A stretch of 6,638 bases of DNA from Hyphomicrobiales bacterium (GTDB lineage Bacteria; Pseudomonadota; Alphaproteobacteria; Rhizobiales; Xanthobacteraceae): positions 37,845 through 44,482 of the forward strand of contig PKXB01000176.1 in assembly GCA_003133345.1 (NCBI GenBank), given 5' to 3'. The notes beneath the pieces were generated by a model. That model had not been told where the DNA came from. It did not search any database and saw only the letters and a program-made list of their open reading frames with translations. Both the position numbers and the translations under genes were made by a program. This document shows positions 6,001 through 6,638 of the stretch, one piece after another. The stretch's first letter is position 1, and the number at the start of each line of letters is the position of its first letter.

Positions 6001-6630
6001 AGGGACGACCCAGTTTTCGATAGCAGGACCTCGCAAAGGCTTGCCCAAAAAAGAAGTCAGCTGTGGGTCAGACTTGAATACTGCGGAGGAGTCTTGATCG
6101 GGAACTTTTACGCTCGGGATCGGCCAAGAGCGGGAGAAGTTGATCAGTTCGCCTTGGGGATTAACCAGCACAATTGCGCTGATATGTGACAATGCGCTGA
6201 TTTTATCTTTGAGACGGCGATGGGTGTCATAGCCAGACATCTGCCGTTCAAAGTCTTCTGCCGACTTAATGCCGAGACTTTGCATCCGCTCGATCACGCC
6301 CCTCTGGATAAGCTCGATCGACTGAAAGCTATGATCGATCTGCTCGGCGAGTACCAACGCAAGGCTCTCTAGCCTGCGCTCGTTTTCGACGAGCTCATGG
6401 TTGTAGAGATTTAAAAGTAGGCCCGCCGTCGCCGCAATGACGGTACCGATCAGCAATATCCCGCAGACGATAATCAATCGGACCGGACGAGAGCGCCACG
6501 CCGTCTGTAAGGGCGTTGAATTATCCGCGACCTGTGCGGGCTCCTCGGATGCGGTTGGCATCTGGTGGCTTTCAATAACATCAAGTCGGGCAGCTAAATC
6601 GCCCATCCGACGAAGATGCACTACTGACAA
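3079..6630 (-). CDS. Membrane-bound PDC/dCache - triple PAS - GGDEF - EAL cyclic-di-GMP enzyme
   Basis: The 1183-residue protein has, in order: TM helix about 51-74; a periplasmic PDC/dCache-type sensor about 76-325 (with FRNDGTLLARYP at 253-264); TM helix about 332-356; PAS1 of the PAS_7 type about 366-478; PAS2 about 495-607; PAS3 about 617-742; GGDEF about 752-910; EAL about 923-1170. The cyclase half has DLDRFKEANDTYGH and an intact GGDEF at 831-835, but AEGA replaces the RxxD I-site. The phosphodiesterase half keeps EAL (E958), N1013, E1045, D1075-D1076, K1096, E1132 and QGY 1152-1154. It may therefore make and break c-di-GMP, with the balance set by the sensors; which activity dominates cannot be told. 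PAS2 has the W/N/W pattern (WHGEICNKAKDGSLYW) seen in some FAD-binding redox PAS domains. The start is uncertain: TTG 6630, GTG 6621, ATG 6606 and ATG 6561 are in frame, none has a clear ribosome-binding site, and the frame is open to the right edge. Confidence 0.95.
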   Translation of the reverse strand: MSVVHLRRMGDLAARLDVIESHQMPTASEEPAQVADNSTPLQTAWRSRPVRLIIVCGILLIGTVIAATAGLLLNLYNHELVENERRLESLALVLAEQIDHSFQSIELIQRGVIERMQSLGIKSAEDFERQMSGYDTHRRLKDKISALSHISAIVLVNPQGELINFSRSWPIPSVKVPDQDSSAVFKSDPQLTSFLGKPLRGPAIENWVVPIARKITGPNGEFLGAVLGIVELQYFENLFKSIMPGEGSSVSFFRNDGTLLARYPRIEPIIGQVFRGAIDALGERERGTIRFVGNMDGKERLLAAQRLAHFPLIISVGIDVSAALANWRRMAITMTGAALMIGLMIGGVVVLSIWLVGRNLREQHFQLNTALSNMSQGLVMFDSSARLIICNDRYQKMMKLPPELTTPGCTMLDIFKCRLANGTFSGNPGQYISDFMATIAQGKTESRELEIGDGRIVSVVCEPIAGGGWVATHEDITERKKIEKALAQTSQKLIERQYAIDQAVVVAFTDVKGNISYVNDNFCEITGYARDELLGKNHRILNSGFHSEAFFRDIYRQIYSGQVWHGEICNKAKDGSLYWLDTTIIPQFDSDGKLNGHMAIRINITNRKRSEDELCRTKKFIDTVIENIPLPIIVKDVTGLEADAHDSKYTLFNRAYEELTGNARIQLLGKTAHQVLPKELADLVVQTDNEALQSDQVVDTSEHPLVTAHNGTRLVIAKKTIIRDENDKPEYLLTVVNDVTEKRLKDARIVHMAHYDALTDLPNRVTFAETINSTLNRAAASGEQFAVLSIDLDRFKEANDTYGHLIGDAVLREVAHRLQAAAEGAFLARIGGDEFMVIMADGVQPEAAATLTDRLLATLVHDIEAEGHRIKLGMSIGVAVYPADGLDAKTLMINADAALYRAKAETLGAAMFFEPEMSVRLCERRELQEDLLSAIDRGELLLHYQPQVRMTGETVGFEALARWQCPKRGMVSPGTFIPVAEESSLILTIGEWVLREACREAASWPQPLTIAVNISPMQFRHGDLPNLVHSILLETGLAPGRLELEITEGVLINDFSRAISILNRLKSLGVKIAMDDFGSGYSSLSYLQAFRYDKIKIDRIFISDLETDYHSRAIVRAAIGLGKSLDLLMLAEGVETEAQHKFLVQEGCDEVQGYLTGRPLPIADYAELVGRQTIAQQNYAAAG

Positions 6631-6638
6631 TAAAACAC

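Overview
The window looks like the chromosome of an alphaproteobacterium, most likely a Hyphomicrobiales member of the Bradyrhizobium/Rhodopseudomonas/Afipia kind. This is an inference from protein style (PAS_7-type and PDC-type sensor domains in a GGDEF-EAL protein, a DNR-like regulator beside NnrS-like membrane proteins) and from moderately high GC. The species cannot be fixed from the sequence alone. Six protein-coding genes account for almost all of the window.

Left part (1-1936): a small group that looks tied to nitric oxide or nitrogen-oxide respiration. It holds the 3' part of a multi-pass, histidine-bearing membrane protein resembling NnrS (+, cut by the left edge). A four-helix membrane protein of unknown function (-) follows and converges on it with 7 bp between the stop codons. 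A Crp/Fnr-family regulator of the DNR type (+) is divergent from the four-helix gene across a 142-bp gap. That gap holds repeated AAGTGC words and one imperfect FNR-type site. The regulator has the FNR-type recognition residues E..SR but no FNR-type iron-sulfur cysteine cluster, which fits a haem/NO-sensing DNR rather than an oxygen-sensing FNR. An intrinsic terminator overlaps its stop codon.

Middle part (1990-2870): a tight two-gene minus-strand operon. The first gene encodes a 130-residue protein I do not recognise. The second encodes a membrane-anchored thioredoxin-fold protein with a CAPC active site. Their stop and start codons are 5 nt apart.

Intergenic 2871-3078: a 142-bp MITE-like element with perfect 20-bp terminal inverted repeats and an apparent ATCA target duplication. 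It lies upstream of the two-gene operon and just downstream of the large gene to its right.

Right part (3079-6630, possibly running past the right edge): one very large minus-strand gene for a membrane-bound c-di-GMP enzyme. Its order is TM - periplasmic PDC/dCache sensor - TM - three PAS domains - GGDEF - EAL. Both enzymatic motifs look intact, but the usual inhibitory I-site RxxD is absent. No link between this gene and the NO-related group is visible beyond proximity.

I found no rRNA, tRNA, CRISPR array or prophage genes. No stretch over 300 bp lacks a gene. The window reads as mostly ordinary chromosomal sequence. The best candidates for new biology are the MITE-like element, the unrecognised operon partner of the thioredoxin-like protein, and the uncharacterised membrane proteins around the DNR-like regulator.
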